NCBI RefSeq assembly: GCF_013283785.1
Contig: NZ_JABCPZ010000002.1
Location: forward strand, 62,001 to 126,000
From: Nonomuraea antri
GTDB taxonomy: Bacteria > Actinomycetota > Actinomycetes > Streptosporangiales > Streptosporangiaceae
Reading direction: 5' to 3'
Length of the DNA: 64,000 nt
Every line of letters starts with the position of its first letter. The stretch's first letter is position 1. The notes below the pieces were generated by a model. That model saw nothing but the letters and a program-made list of their open reading frames with translations, made no database searches and was not told where the DNA came from. Positions 35,801 to 43,730 of the stretch are shown in pieces. The position numbers were made by a program, and so were the translations under genes.

Positions 35801-37428
35801 GAGGCGAACACCTCCCCGCGCCGCACCAGGTACGGTCCCAGCGCGAGCACGTCCACCGGCGAGGAGCCGAAGCATTCGAGCGCGTCGCGCGGGTCGTCCA
35901 CCATGGGCCGCCCGGCCGTGTTCAGGCTGGTGTTGACCACCACGGGCAGCCCGGTGCGCGACTCGAACTCGGCCAGCATCCGCGCCAGCAGCGGCTCGGC
36001 GGCGGGGGAGATGGTCTGGATGCGCGCGGTCCCGTCCACGTGCACCACGGCGGGGATGCGCGGGCTCCAGTCCGGGTGCACGTCGTGCACGAACAGCATG
36101 TACGGCGACGGCACCGGGCCCCGGCCGAAGATGTCGGCGGCCCGCGACTCCAGCACCATCGGCGCGATCGGCCGGAACTGCTCGCGCCCCTTGACGTCGT
36201 TGAGCCGCTCGGTGTTGCGCGCGTGCCCGGGATGGGCCAGCAGCGACCGCCGGCCCAGCGCCCTGGGCCCGTACTCCGACCGGCCCTGGAACCAGGCCAC
36301 GATCCTGTCGGCGGCCAGCTCGGCCGCCACCGCGGCGGCCAGGTCGGCCGGGCGGGTGTGGGGCATCCTGGCCACGTCCAGCCACGCGCCGAGCTCCTCG
36401 TCGGTGAAGCCTCGGCCGAGTGCCGCGCCCGGCATCGGCGCGGCCGGCTCGCCGTACGCCTGCGCGAGGTGCAGCGCGCCGCCCAGCGCGGTGCCGGAGT
36501 CCCCGGCGGCCGGCTGGACCCAGATCTCCTCGAAGGGGCCCTCGTCCTGCAGCCGGGTGTTGGCCACGCAGTTGAGCGCCACCCCGCCGGCCAGCGCGAG
36601 CCGCCGTTCTCCGGTGCGCTCGTGCAGCCAGCGCACCAGCTCCAGCAGCACCTCCTCCAGCCGCGCCTGCACGCTGGCGGCCAGGTCGGCGTGGTCGGAG
36701 GTCCAGGGGGCGCCCTTGGGCAGGGCCTTGGCGTAGACGTTCCAGTCGATCGGCTCGACGCGGAAACCGCCGTCGCTGGTGGTGTGGATGACCTCGCGCA
36801 ACGCCTCCAGGTGCCGGGGCCGGCCGTAGGAGGCCAGCGCCATCACCTTGTACTCGTCGCTGGAGCGCAGGAAGCCCAGGTGCTCGGTCACGTCCTCGTA
36901 CATCAGGCCGAGCGAGTGCGGCAGCTCCTGGGCGGCCAGCACGTCCAGCTCGCCGTCGCGGTAGCGTCCCGCCAGGTGGGAGACGTTCTCGCCGCGTCCG
37001 TCGCACACCAGCACCGCGCAGTCGCGCCACGGGGACGCGAGACCGGCCGAGGCCGCGTGCGCCACGTGGTGCGGCACGTACCTGACCTGGCCGGGGTCGA
37101 GTCCGGGCAAGGCGGTGGCCAGGAAGGCGGGCGCGCGTACCGCGTACCGGGTGCGCAGGTCCTCCCAGTCGCCGTCCGGGCGCTGCCGCACCAGCGACGG
37201 ATCGTAGGAGTAGGCCACCGCGTCGAGGTCCTCGGGTTCCAGCCCGGCCTCGCGCAGGCACCAGGCGGCGGCCTGCTCGGGCAACTCCCAGGCGGAGAAC
37301 GCCAGTGGCCGCTTGCCGTGTTTGCGGCGGCTGAAGCGTTCCTCCTCGGCCGCCGCGACGATCTTCCCGTCGGCCACCAGAGCCGCAGCAGGATCGTGAA
37401 AAATCGCATTTATCCCTAGAAATCTCAT
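35797..37428 (-). CDS. Carbamoyltransferase (NodU/CmcH family), first gene of the glycan operon
   Basis: 543 residues. The enzyme transfers a carbamoyl group from carbamoyl phosphate, via carbamoyl-AMP, onto a hydroxyl, usually of a sugar or antibiotic. The N-terminal Kae1-like domain shows FLGINAIFHDPAAALVADG, EEERFSRRKHGKRP and the metal-binding HHVAHAASAG. The C-terminal YrdC-like domain includes FQGRSEYGPRALGRRSLLAHP and VNTSLNTAGRPMVDDP. The ATG at 37428 follows GGGGGAGG. It heads ten closely packed genes. Its acceptor is probably the sugar made or transferred by the locus. Confidence 0.93.
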   Translation of the reverse strand: MRFLGINAIFHDPAAALVADGKIVAAAEEERFSRRKHGKRPLAFSAWELPEQAAAWCLREAGLEPEDLDAVAYSYDPSLVRQRPDGDWEDLRTRYAVRAPAFLATALPGLDPGQVRYVPHHVAHAASAGLASPWRDCAVLVCDGRGENVSHLAGRYRDGELDVLAAQELPHSLGLMYEDVTEHLGFLRSSDEYKVMALASYGRPRHLEALREVIHTTSDGGFRVEPIDWNVYAKALPKGAPWTSDHADLAASVQARLEEVLLELVRWLHERTGERRLALAGGVALNCVANTRLQDEGPFEEIWVQPAAGDSGTALGGALHLAQAYGEPAAPMPGAALGRGFTDEELGAWLDVARMPHTRPADLAAAVAAELAADRIVAWFQGRSEYGPRALGRRSLLAHPGHARNTERLNDVKGREQFRPIAPMVLESRAADIFGRGPVPSPYMLFVHDVHPDWSPRIPAVVHVDGTARIQTISPAAEPLLARMLAEFESRTGLPVVVNTSLNTAGRPMVDDPRDALECFGSSPVDVLALGPYLVRRGEVFAS

Positions 37429-37451
37429 TCAATCCTCCCCCACAGGACGTG

Positions 37452-37493
37452 GAGAACCGCTACCGAGAGAAGCGGCTCTCAAACATCACGTGA
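37452..37493. promoter_or_regulatory. Divergent promoter region of the glycan locus: hairpin and palindrome
   Basis: In the 181-bp gap between the carbamoyltransferase (minus) and gmhB (plus). GAGAACCGCT at 37452-37461 pairs with AGCGGCTCTC at 37471-37480 (one mismatch). TCACGTGA at 37486-37493 is a perfect 8-bp palindrome. The gap is AT-richer than the genes (AAAACGCGCCATAAAACAGG). It must contain both promoters; the hairpin would lie in the leader of the minus-strand operon. Confidence 0.45.
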
Positions 37494-37609
37494 CGCCGGG
37501 AAATGCGAAAACGCGCCATAAAACAGGACACTCTCCTGCGGATTGTCACGCTGCGTAATTGTTTGCCGGGGCATCCCCCGGGTAGCTGCCGGACACGCGA
37601 CGGAGGTGA

Positions 37610-38203
37610 ATGGTGTTCGAAAAGCGACGTCCCGGCGCGGTGCTCTTCGACCGGGATGGAACCCTGATCAGGGACGTGCCGTACAACGGAGACCCGAAAC
37701 GCGTGGAGCCCATGCCCGGAGCGCTGGAGGCGCTGGGCAGACTGCGCCAGGCGGACGTGCCGGTGGCGGTCGTCACCAACCAGTCGGGCGTGGCCAAGGG
37801 CCTGCTCACCCCCGACGAGATGGACCAGGTGAACGCCAAGGTCGAGGAACTGCTCGGGCCGTTCGACGCGTGGGCCATCTGCGTGCACGACGACGCCGAC
37901 GGCTGCACCTGCCGCAAGCCCGCGCCCGGCCTGGTCATCAGGGCCGCCGCGGTGCTGGACGTCAGCCCGCGCGACTGCGTCGTGGTGGGCGACATCGGCA
38001 GGGACATGGAGGCCGCCAGGGCCGCGGGGGCCCGTGGCATCCTCGTGCCCACGCAGCAGACGCTGCGGGAGGAGATCCAGCAGGCCGCCGAGGTCGCCGA
38101 CGATCTCACCGACGCCGTCGACCTCGTGCTCAGCGACGCCGGGCCGCCGCTGACCGCCAGCTCCGCGCCCTGGTCGCGGGCCATGGGATGGAGCCGCTGG
38201 TGA
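37610..38203 (+). CDS. gmhB: D-glycero-D-manno-heptose 1,7-bisphosphate phosphatase GmhB-like (HAD-IIIA)
   Basis: 197 residues. HAD motifs: VLFDRDGTLIRDVPY (nucleophile Asp and second Asp), VVTNQSGVAKG, Lys in TCRKPAPG and VVGDIGRDMEAARAAG. The GmhB zinc-loop is complete: CVHDDADGCTCRK provides Cys, His, Cys, Cys as in true GmhB, distinguishing it from histidinol phosphatase. It removes the C7 phosphate between the two HldE steps. It starts after GGAGGTG, diverges from the carbamoyltransferase operon, and couples by GTGA to the next glycosyltransferase. The last 40 residues are not conserved. Confidence 0.88.
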   Translation: MVFEKRRPGAVLFDRDGTLIRDVPYNGDPKRVEPMPGALEALGRLRQADVPVAVVTNQSGVAKGLLTPDEMDQVNAKVEELLGPFDAWAICVHDDADGCTCRKPAPGLVIRAAAVLDVSPRDCVVVGDIGRDMEAARAAGARGILVPTQQTLREEIQQAAEVADDLTDAVDLVLSDAGPPLTASSAPWSRAMGWSRW

Positions 38204-39123
38204 GAATCCTGATCTGGCACGTGCACGGATCGTGGACCGACTCCTTCGTCCGGGGCGGCCACGACTACCTGCTGCCGCTCGTCCCCGACCGTGGTCCCGA
38301 CGGCCGGGGACGGGCCCGTACCTACGACTGGCCGGACAACGCCCGCGAGGTGCCCTGGGACCGCCTGCGCGACGAGCCCGTGGACGTGGTGGTCTACCAG
38401 CGTCCGCACGAGCTCGGCCTGGCCCGCGACTGGCTGCGCCGCGACGTGCCCGGCGTCTACGTCGAGCACAACACGCCCGCCGGCGACGTGCCGCGCACCC
38501 GCCACCACCTGGCCGGCCGCGACGACATCACGCTCGTGCACGTCACCCACTTCAACGAGCTGTACTGGGACAACGGCCGCGCGCCGACGCGGGTGATCGA
38601 GCACGGCGTGCCCGACCCCGGGCACCTCTACAGCGGCGAGCTGCCGCGCGCCGGCGTCGTGGTCAACGAGCCGGTGCGGCGCACCCGGGTGGCCGGCACC
38701 GACCTGCTGCCCCGCTTCGCCAGGGACGTGCCGCTCGACCTGTTCGGCATGAAGGTGGACGGGCTGCCGTACGGGACCTACGAGGACCTGCCACGCCCGG
38801 TGATGCACGCCGAGCTGGCCAAGCGGCGCGTCTACCTGCATCCGTACCGGTGGACCTCGCTCGGCCTGGCGCTGATCGAGGCCATGATGCTCGGCATGCC
38901 CGTGGTGGCGCTGGCCGCCACCGAGGCGGTCGAGGCCGTGCCGCCCGAGGCGGGCGTGCTCTCGACCCGCGTGGACGTGCTGGCCGACGCGCTGCGCAGG
39001 TTCGTCGCCGACCCCGAGCGGGCCGCCCAGGCGGGCAAGGTCGCCAGGGACACCGCGCTGAACCGCTACGGGCTGCGGCGGTTCCTGACGGACTGGGACC
39101 GGCTGCTCTCCACCGAGGTATAG
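38200..39123 (+). CDS. Glycosyltransferase (GT-B, GT4/CgeB-like)
   Basis: 307 residues from GTG 38200, overlapping the gmhB stop (GTGA); an ATG 12 bp upstream is possible. N-terminus: VRILIWHVHGSWTDSFVRGGHDYLLP, then VDVVVYQRPHELGLARDWL and GVYVEHNTPAGDVPR. C-terminal donor region: RVYLHPYRWTSLGLALIEAMMLGMPVVAL, a GT4-like E-containing motif, then VLADALRRFVADPERAAQAG. The product is soluble and lacks membrane helices. It probably acts with the operon on the other strand. Donor not identified. Confidence 0.82.
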   Translation: MRILIWHVHGSWTDSFVRGGHDYLLPLVPDRGPDGRGRARTYDWPDNAREVPWDRLRDEPVDVVVYQRPHELGLARDWLRRDVPGVYVEHNTPAGDVPRTRHHLAGRDDITLVHVTHFNELYWDNGRAPTRVIEHGVPDPGHLYSGELPRAGVVVNEPVRRTRVAGTDLLPRFARDVPLDLFGMKVDGLPYGTYEDLPRPVMHAELAKRRVYLHPYRWTSLGLALIEAMMLGMPVVALAATEAVEAVPPEAGVLSTRVDVLADALRRFVADPERAAQAGKVARDTALNRYGLRRFLTDWDRLLSTEV

Positions 39124-39147
39124 CCTCTGATCAGCGGGGTAGGCGCG

Positions 39148-39402
39148 ATGGTCATGATGATGCTGAACTGGTCGAACCGGGCCGCCTGCCTCGACGAGGA
39201 CCCCGAGTTGTTCTTCCCGATCTCCGTGGAGGGGCCGAGCAGGTCCCAGGTGGAGAAGGCCAAGAAGATCTGCCACCGATGCCCGGTGCGCGAGGCGTGC
39301 CTGAGCTACGCGATCGACACCCGCCAGGCCCACGGCGTCTGGGGCGGCACCGACCCGGCCCAGCGCCGCGAACTCAGCCTCCTGCCCACCCCGCCGCCAT
39401 GA
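39148..39402 (+). CDS. WhiB-family iron-sulfur transcriptional regulator
   Basis: 84 residues, the compact Wbl size. The four cluster cysteines are in RAACLDEDPELFFP, ICHRCPVREACLSYA (C-x2-C-x5-C), spaced as in all WhiB-like proteins, and the beta-turn motif GVWGGT follows. A short tail AQRRELSLLPTPPP ends it; this lacks the basic DNA-binding extension seen in some Wbls. Wbl proteins bind a [4Fe-4S] cluster sensitive to O2 or NO and act together with the principal sigma factor. The start has several ATG choices (39148, 39154, 39157, 39160). The 24-bp gap after the glycosyltransferase allows cotranscription. Confidence 0.94.
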   Translation: MVMMMLNWSNRAACLDEDPELFFPISVEGPSRSQVEKAKKICHRCPVREACLSYAIDTRQAHGVWGGTDPAQRRELSLLPTPPP

Positions 39403-39430
39403 CGAGCCGTTCCGTGCTGCTGGATGCCGC

Positions 39431-39919
39431 TCAGCTCGCCGGGAGCGCCGCCTCGGCCAGGAAACGCGCGCGCTCGTCGGGCGCCAGGTGGTCGATGAAC
39501 AGCACGCCGTCGAGATGGTCGGCCTCGTGCTGCATCACCCGCGCGAGCACGCCCAGCGCCCGCACCGTGACCGGTTTGCCGAACATGTTCCTGCCCCGGG
39601 CGGTGACCAGGTAGGAACGCTCCAGCGGCCACCACCGGCCCGGCGCGGACAGGCACGCCTCGTCGGCCACGATCCGCCGCTCCGACAACTCCAGCCGCGG
39701 ATTGATCAGATGCCCGGACTTGCCGTCGTAGTCGTAGACGAGCACCCGCAGCGGCACCCCGATCTGCGGCGCCGACAGGCCCGCCCGGCCCGCGCCCGCG
39801 CGCATCGTGGCGGTCAGGGACTTCACCAGTCCCCGCAGTTCCCGGTCGAAGTCGTGGACCGGCGCCGCGACCGAGCGGAGGGCCGGATCATCGAACGTAC
39901 GGATATGCCGGACTGTCAC
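39431..39919 (-). CDS. def: Peptide deformylase
   Basis: 162 residues from GTG 39919, with GGGGAG 8 bases upstream; a TTG two codons earlier is less likely. All three deformylase motifs are present: GLSAPQIGVP (motif I), EACLSAPG (motif II, Cys metal ligand) and QHEADHLDG (HExxH, motif III). The enzyme removes the formyl group from new N-terminal methionines with Fe2+/Ni2+. It is a class with a short C-terminus, as in actinobacterial second-copy deformylases. No fmt gene is adjacent. It converges on whiB. Confidence 0.93.
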   Translation of the reverse strand: MTVRHIRTFDDPALRSVAAPVHDFDRELRGLVKSLTATMRAGAGRAGLSAPQIGVPLRVLVYDYDGKSGHLINPRLELSERRIVADEACLSAPGRWWPLERSYLVTARGRNMFGKPVTVRALGVLARVMQHEADHLDGVLFIDHLAPDERARFLAEAALPAS

Positions 39920-40029
39920 CCGCAACTCCCCGATAGCGTCGCGCCGTCAGGGATCACATTTCCCCGCCGATCCCCGGGCCAACCGCGCGACTTCCCCCTC
40001 GCACCGGGTTGTGGCAGCACGGTGACAGG

Positions 40030-40053
40030 CCGCTGTTAGCACAGCGGTAACAG
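40030..40053. promoter_or_regulatory. Overlapping dyads in the leader of the uroporphyrinogen synthase-wHTH gene
   Basis: CCGCTGT-TAGC-ACAGCGG at 40030-40047 is a perfect 7-bp stem. CTGTTA at 40033-40038 and TAACAG at 40048-40053 form a second dyad with a 9-bp spacer, so the two structures are alternatives. They lie about 135 bp before the ATG at 40188. A GlnR-like spacing was tested by eye and not met. Confidence 0.4.
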
Positions 40054-40187
40054 AGGGGACCCAGGGGCGAAACCACCCGAAAGCAGTATCGGAGCGTGAT
40101 CTCACTTCCGGCACACGTGCCTGTGATGCCTGGCGACCGGCCGGTCCGGGCCCGGCCATGCTTTGACGACGACCTGGAGGTGCGGCC

Positions 40188-41360
40188 ATGAGCGACCTGC
40201 CCAGGCCGCCGGCGGGGGAGACGACGCCGGAGACCGCGCCCGACGCGCTGGCCGGTTTCACCGTCGGCGTCACCGCCACCCGCCGCCGCGAGGAGTTCGG
40301 CGCGCTGCTCGAACGGCGCGGCGCCCGGGTGATGAGCGCCCCCGCCATCAGGCTCGTCCCGCTGGCCGAAGACGCCGACCTGCTCGCCGCCACCCGGCTC
40401 AGCCTGGCCGGGCCCGTGGACGACGTCGTGGTCACCACCGGCGTCGGCTTCCGCGGCTGGATGGCCGCGGCCGAGGGCTGGGGCCTGTCGGCCGACCTCG
40501 GCGCCCACCTGGCGAGCGCCCGCCTGCTCACCCGCGGCCCCAAGGCCAGGGGAGCGGTACGCGCCGCCGGGCTGAACGACCACTGGACCCCCGCCACCGA
40601 GTCGTGCGAGGAGGTCAAGCAGTACCTGCTGGCCCAGGACCTGCGCGGCCGCCGCATCGCGGTGCAGCAGCACGGCGAGCCGCTGACCGGCTTCGTCGCC
40701 GAACTGCGCGCGGCCGGGGCCGAGGTGATCGAGATCCCGGTCTACCGCTGGCTGCCCTACCGCGACCCGTCGCCGCTGCGCCGCCTGATCAGCCAGACCG
40801 TCTCCGGCGGGGTGGACGCGGTGGCCTTCACCAGCGCGCCCGCCGTGCACGCCATGCTCGGCGCGGCCCGGGCGGAGGGGCTGGAGGAGGCGCTGCTCGC
40901 GGCGTTCGGCGGCCCGGTGATCGCCGCCTGCGTGGGCCCCGTCACCGCCGAGCCGCTGGTCTCGCGCGGCGTGCGCACTCTCCAGCCGGACCGGGCCAGG
41001 CTCGGCGCGCTGGCCCGCGTCCTGGCCCGCCACCTGCCGGAACACGGCGTCACCAGGCTGGAGGCCGGCGGGCACCTGCTGGAGATCCGCGGGCACGCGG
41101 TGGCCGTGGACGGCGAGCTCAAACCGCTGCCGCCGGCGCCGATGGCAGTGCTCAAACGCCTGGCGGAGCGGCCCGGGCACGTGGTCTCGCGGGCGGAACT
41201 GCGTACCGTGCTGCCGGGCAGCGCGGCCAGGGACTCGGCCGAGCACGCCGTGGAGATGGCCGTCACCCGGCTGCGCCGCGCGCTCGGGCCGGGCGGCATC
41301 GTGGAAACGGTGGTCAAACGCGGCTACCGCCTCGCCTGCCGCTACGAGGCGGCTCAGTGA
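40188..41360 (+). CDS. Uroporphyrinogen-III synthase domain fused to winged-helix DNA-binding domain (NnaR-like)
   Basis: 390 residues. Residues about 20-270 match HemD: FTVGVTATRRREEFGALLERRG, VVVTTGVGFRGWMAA, IPVYRWLPY and VDAVAFTSAPAVHAML. Residues about 295-385 form an OmpR/PhoB-type winged helix: VAVDGELKPLPPAPMAVLKRLAERPGHVVSRAEL and AVEMAVTRLRRALGPGGIVETVVKRGYRL. This fusion is known in actinomycetes as NnaR, a regulator linked to nitrite reductase and sirohaem supply. The CbiX-type chelatase gene overlaps it by 4 bp, which supports a sirohaem role. Whether the HemD part is catalytic is not clear. GGAGGTG precedes the ATG. Confidence 0.9.
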   Translation: MSDLPRPPAGETTPETAPDALAGFTVGVTATRRREEFGALLERRGARVMSAPAIRLVPLAEDADLLAATRLSLAGPVDDVVVTTGVGFRGWMAAAEGWGLSADLGAHLASARLLTRGPKARGAVRAAGLNDHWTPATESCEEVKQYLLAQDLRGRRIAVQQHGEPLTGFVAELRAAGAEVIEIPVYRWLPYRDPSPLRRLISQTVSGGVDAVAFTSAPAVHAMLGAARAEGLEEALLAAFGGPVIAACVGPVTAEPLVSRGVRTLQPDRARLGALARVLARHLPEHGVTRLEAGGHLLEIRGHAVAVDGELKPLPPAPMAVLKRLAERPGHVVSRAELRTVLPGSAARDSAEHAVEMAVTRLRRALGPGGIVETVVKRGYRLACRYEAAQ

Positions 41361-42151
41361 CGTCCACACCCCATGGAACGCCCACGCTGGTGATGGCGGC
41401 CCACGGGACCCGGAGCGCGGCGGGGGAGCGGACGCTGGCGCGGCTGGCCGGCGCGGTGCGCCGGGCCAGGCCCGGGCATCGGGTCGAGCTCGGCTACCTG
41501 GAGATCAGCGCCCCGCTCCTGTCCGACGTGCTGCCGGCCGTGCCCGGCCCGGTGGTCGTGGTGCCGCTGCTGCTGGCCGGCGGGTACCACGCGCACATCG
41601 ACCTGCCCGAGGTGATCGCCGCGCACCGTCCCGACGCGCTGGTGTCGGGCTGGCTGGGGCCGCACGAGCTGCTGACGTCCGCGCTGGCCGGGAGGCTGGC
41701 CCAGGCGGGCCTGCGGGACACGGACGCGGTCGTGCTGGCCGCGGCGGGCTCGTCGGACCCGGCCGCGCTGACCGACGTCCGCGCGGCCGCGCACCGCCTC
41801 GCCTTACGGCTGGACCGCCCGGTCACCGCCGCCTTCGCCGCGGCGGGCGCGCCGGCGGTCGGCGCCGCCGTCGAACGGCTGCGCGCCGGCCGCGCGCCAC
41901 GGGTCGCGGTGGCGACGTACCTGCTGGCCCCGGGGTTCTTCCACGACCGGGTCAGGACGGCGGCGGGCGACGGCCCGGTGACCGGCCCGCTCGGCGCCGA
42001 CCCCGGCGTGGCCACCCTGATCTGGCGGCGCTTCGACGAGGCCGCCGCGGCTCACGCGTGGACGGGTTCGAGCCGCAGCTCGCGGACGATCTCCTCGGCG
42101 CTGTCGGCCCGCGTGGGCCCGGCGTCCGCGCCGACGAACATCTCGATGTAG
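41357..42151 (+). CDS. Sirohydrochlorin chelatase, CbiX/SirB-like
   Basis: 264 residues from GTG 41357, coupled to the preceding stop. Two CbiX-like half domains are visible. The first has VMAAHGTRSAAGERTLARLAGAVR with the metal His, VELGYLEISAPLLSDVL and VVVPLLLAGGYHAHIDLPEV. The second has VVLAAAGSSDPAALTDVRAAAHRL and VAVATYLLAPGFFHDRV. The enzyme inserts Fe2+ (or Co2+) into sirohydrochlorin. The last 30 residues (AHAWTGSSRSSRTISSAL...) are Ser-rich, not conserved, and read through the 3' end of the convergent TetR-like gene for 100 bp. This suggests loss of the original stop codon or an extension. Confidence 0.88.
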   Translation: MTSTPHGTPTLVMAAHGTRSAAGERTLARLAGAVRRARPGHRVELGYLEISAPLLSDVLPAVPGPVVVVPLLLAGGYHAHIDLPEVIAAHRPDALVSGWLGPHELLTSALAGRLAQAGLRDTDAVVLAAAGSSDPAALTDVRAAAHRLALRLDRPVTAAFAAAGAPAVGAAVERLRAGRAPRVAVATYLLAPGFFHDRVRTAAGDGPVTGPLGADPGVATLIWRRFDEAAAAHAWTGSSRSSRTISSALSARVGPASAPTNISM

Positions 42152-42630
42152 GCCCGGTGGAAGCAGCCGGCCAGCAGCAGCCGCGCGCTGGCCTCGGGAT
42201 CGACGTCCGGCGCCACCCGGCCCAGCTCCTGCTCGGCCGCCAGGTACGCGGCCAGCGGGGCGATCTCGGCGGGCGGCCCGAGCCCCGTCTCGCGCACCGC
42301 CTCACGGAAGCGGACGGTCACGTTCGGCGAGGTGAACGCGGGCAGCGCGGCGCCCTGCACCTCCAGGTAGTAGTCGATGCCCGCCCGCGCCACGGGAAGA
42401 AGATTGTCCGATACCTGCCCTCGCCCGATGCGGTGGGAGAGGTTGTGCAGAATGCTCAGCCAGAGCGGGAGCCGGTCCTGGAGCAGCGCGAGGAAATGGT
42501 CCACCGAGCCGCCGGTGCGATCCTCTCGCAGGGAGAGGGCCATCTCCAGGATGCGTCGCCGGGTGTCCTGACTTCTCTGGTGCGGATCTACATGGGAAGT
42601 CGCCATGGGAGGCCTAACGTGCGCAGTCAT
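42052..42630 (-). CDS. TetR-like protein with missing DNA-binding helices
   Basis: 192 residues (184 if ATG 42606 is used; neither has a good ribosome binding site). The N-terminus TRRRILEMALSLREDRTGG looks like TetR helix 1. The expected helix-turn-helix (xxVxxIAxxAGVSxGxxYxHF) is absent, and the sequence passes directly into SVDHFLALLQDRLPLWLSIL and a typical TetR ligand-binding domain (FREAVRETGLGPPAEIAPLAAYLAAEQELGRV, ARLLLAGCFHRAYIEMF). About 30 residues seem to be lost in frame. The protein may be a non-DNA-binding ligand sensor or a decaying regulator. It converges on the chelatase with a 100-bp overlap. Confidence 0.65.
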   Translation of the reverse strand: MTAHVRPPMATSHVDPHQRSQDTRRRILEMALSLREDRTGGSVDHFLALLQDRLPLWLSILHNLSHRIGRGQVSDNLLPVARAGIDYYLEVQGAALPAFTSPNVTVRFREAVRETGLGPPAEIAPLAAYLAAEQELGRVAPDVDPEASARLLLAGCFHRAYIEMFVGADAGPTRADSAEEIVRELRLEPVHA

Positions 42631-42763
42631 AGGCGTCGCGGCCGCGAAGCCGGGGATTCGTCTTATCGGTCGTAGATCTGGGGTCCCAACTTGGTGAAAT
42701 CTTGTACAGGTTCCTGATTATGACCCGAATCGAGGAAAAATTTCCGCAATTATCAGCTGGAAA

Positions 42764-43618
42764 TTAGCTGTCAGTGTCGCGATCCCTGCGCCGCAGATAG
42801 CGCTCGAACTCCGCGGCGATCGCGTCTCCGCTGGCCTCGGGCAGTTCGGCGGCGTCTTTACGCTCTTCGAGCTCCTTGACGTATTCGGCCACCTCGCTGT
42901 CCTGCGAGGCCAGTTCGTCGACGCCGCGCTCCCACGCGCGGGCCTCCTCGTCGAGGTCGCCCAGCGGCATCGGGATCTCCAGGACGTCTTCCAACCGGCG
43001 CAGCAGCGCCAGCGTGGCCTTCGGGTTGGGCGGCTGGGCCACGTAGTGCGGCACCGAGGCCCACAGCGAGATCGCGCTCAGCCCGGCCGCGCCGAAGGCG
43101 TGCTGCAGCACGCCGACGATGCCCGTGGGGCCCTCGTAGCGGCTCAGCTCCAGGTTGGTCGAGCGGGCCAGGTGCTCGTCGGTCGCCCCGCCGAGAATCG
43201 GCACCGGACGGGTGTGCGGCGAGTCGTTGAGCAGCGCGCCGAGCATCACCGCCAGCTCCACGCCCAGCTCGCGGGCCACCTCGATGATGTCGGCGCAGAA
43301 CGAGCGCCAGCGCATGTTCGGCTCGATGCCGCGCAGCAGCACCACGTCGCGCTCGCTGCCCGGCGGGCGGGCGCGGAACAGCCGGGTCGTGGGCCACACG
43401 ATGGACCTGGCCACGCCCTCGCCCATCTCCACCACCGGGCGCGTGACCTGGAAGTCGTAGTAGTCGTCGGGGTCGAGCGCGATCAGCGGCTCGGCCTTCC
43501 AGGCGGATTCGAGATGGGCGATCACGCCGCTTGAAGCCTCGCCCGCGTCGTTCCAGCCCTCGAACGCGGCAATGAGCACCGGGTCGACGAGCTCGGGGAG
43601 CCCTTCGAGCTCGATCAC
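42764..43618 (-). CDS. PAC2 family protein (proteasome assembly chaperone-like)
   Basis: 284 residues. PAC2-fold marks: LVDPVLIAAFEGWNDAGEASSGVIAHLE at the N-terminus, VVLLRGIEPNMRWRSFCADIIE, VMLGALLNDSPHTRPVPILGGATDE and a central GPTGIVGVLQHAFGAAGLSAISLWASVPHYVA. The C-terminal 40 residues form a charged helix (EEARAWERGVDEL, YVKELEERKD), with possible coiled coil. Actinobacterial members are conserved near mshC and metH, as here; their precise role is not known, although the fold is shared with chaperones for 20S proteasome assembly. Transcribed alone on the minus strand. Confidence 0.9.
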   Translation of the reverse strand: MIELEGLPELVDPVLIAAFEGWNDAGEASSGVIAHLESAWKAEPLIALDPDDYYDFQVTRPVVEMGEGVARSIVWPTTRLFRARPPGSERDVVLLRGIEPNMRWRSFCADIIEVARELGVELAVMLGALLNDSPHTRPVPILGGATDEHLARSTNLELSRYEGPTGIVGVLQHAFGAAGLSAISLWASVPHYVAQPPNPKATLALLRRLEDVLEIPMPLGDLDEEARAWERGVDELASQDSEVAEYVKELEERKDAAELPEASGDAIAAEFERYLRRRDRDTDS

Positions 43619-43730
43619 GTGTCGCCTCCTGTCTCCACCATCCCGCTTAGCCTATGCGGTAAGGCGGTGTCGGCGTCACTGATCTACGCGTCAAGCGAAC
43701 CCGCGCCGCCCCGGCGGCGGCCTGGCGCGC

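Noticed and set aside
40022-40051. GlnR box (GTGAC, GTTAG, GTAAC) before the HemD-wHTH gene
   Set aside because: Start-to-start spacing is 13 and 12 bp, not the regular 11 bp of GlnR sites, and the centre matches poorly.
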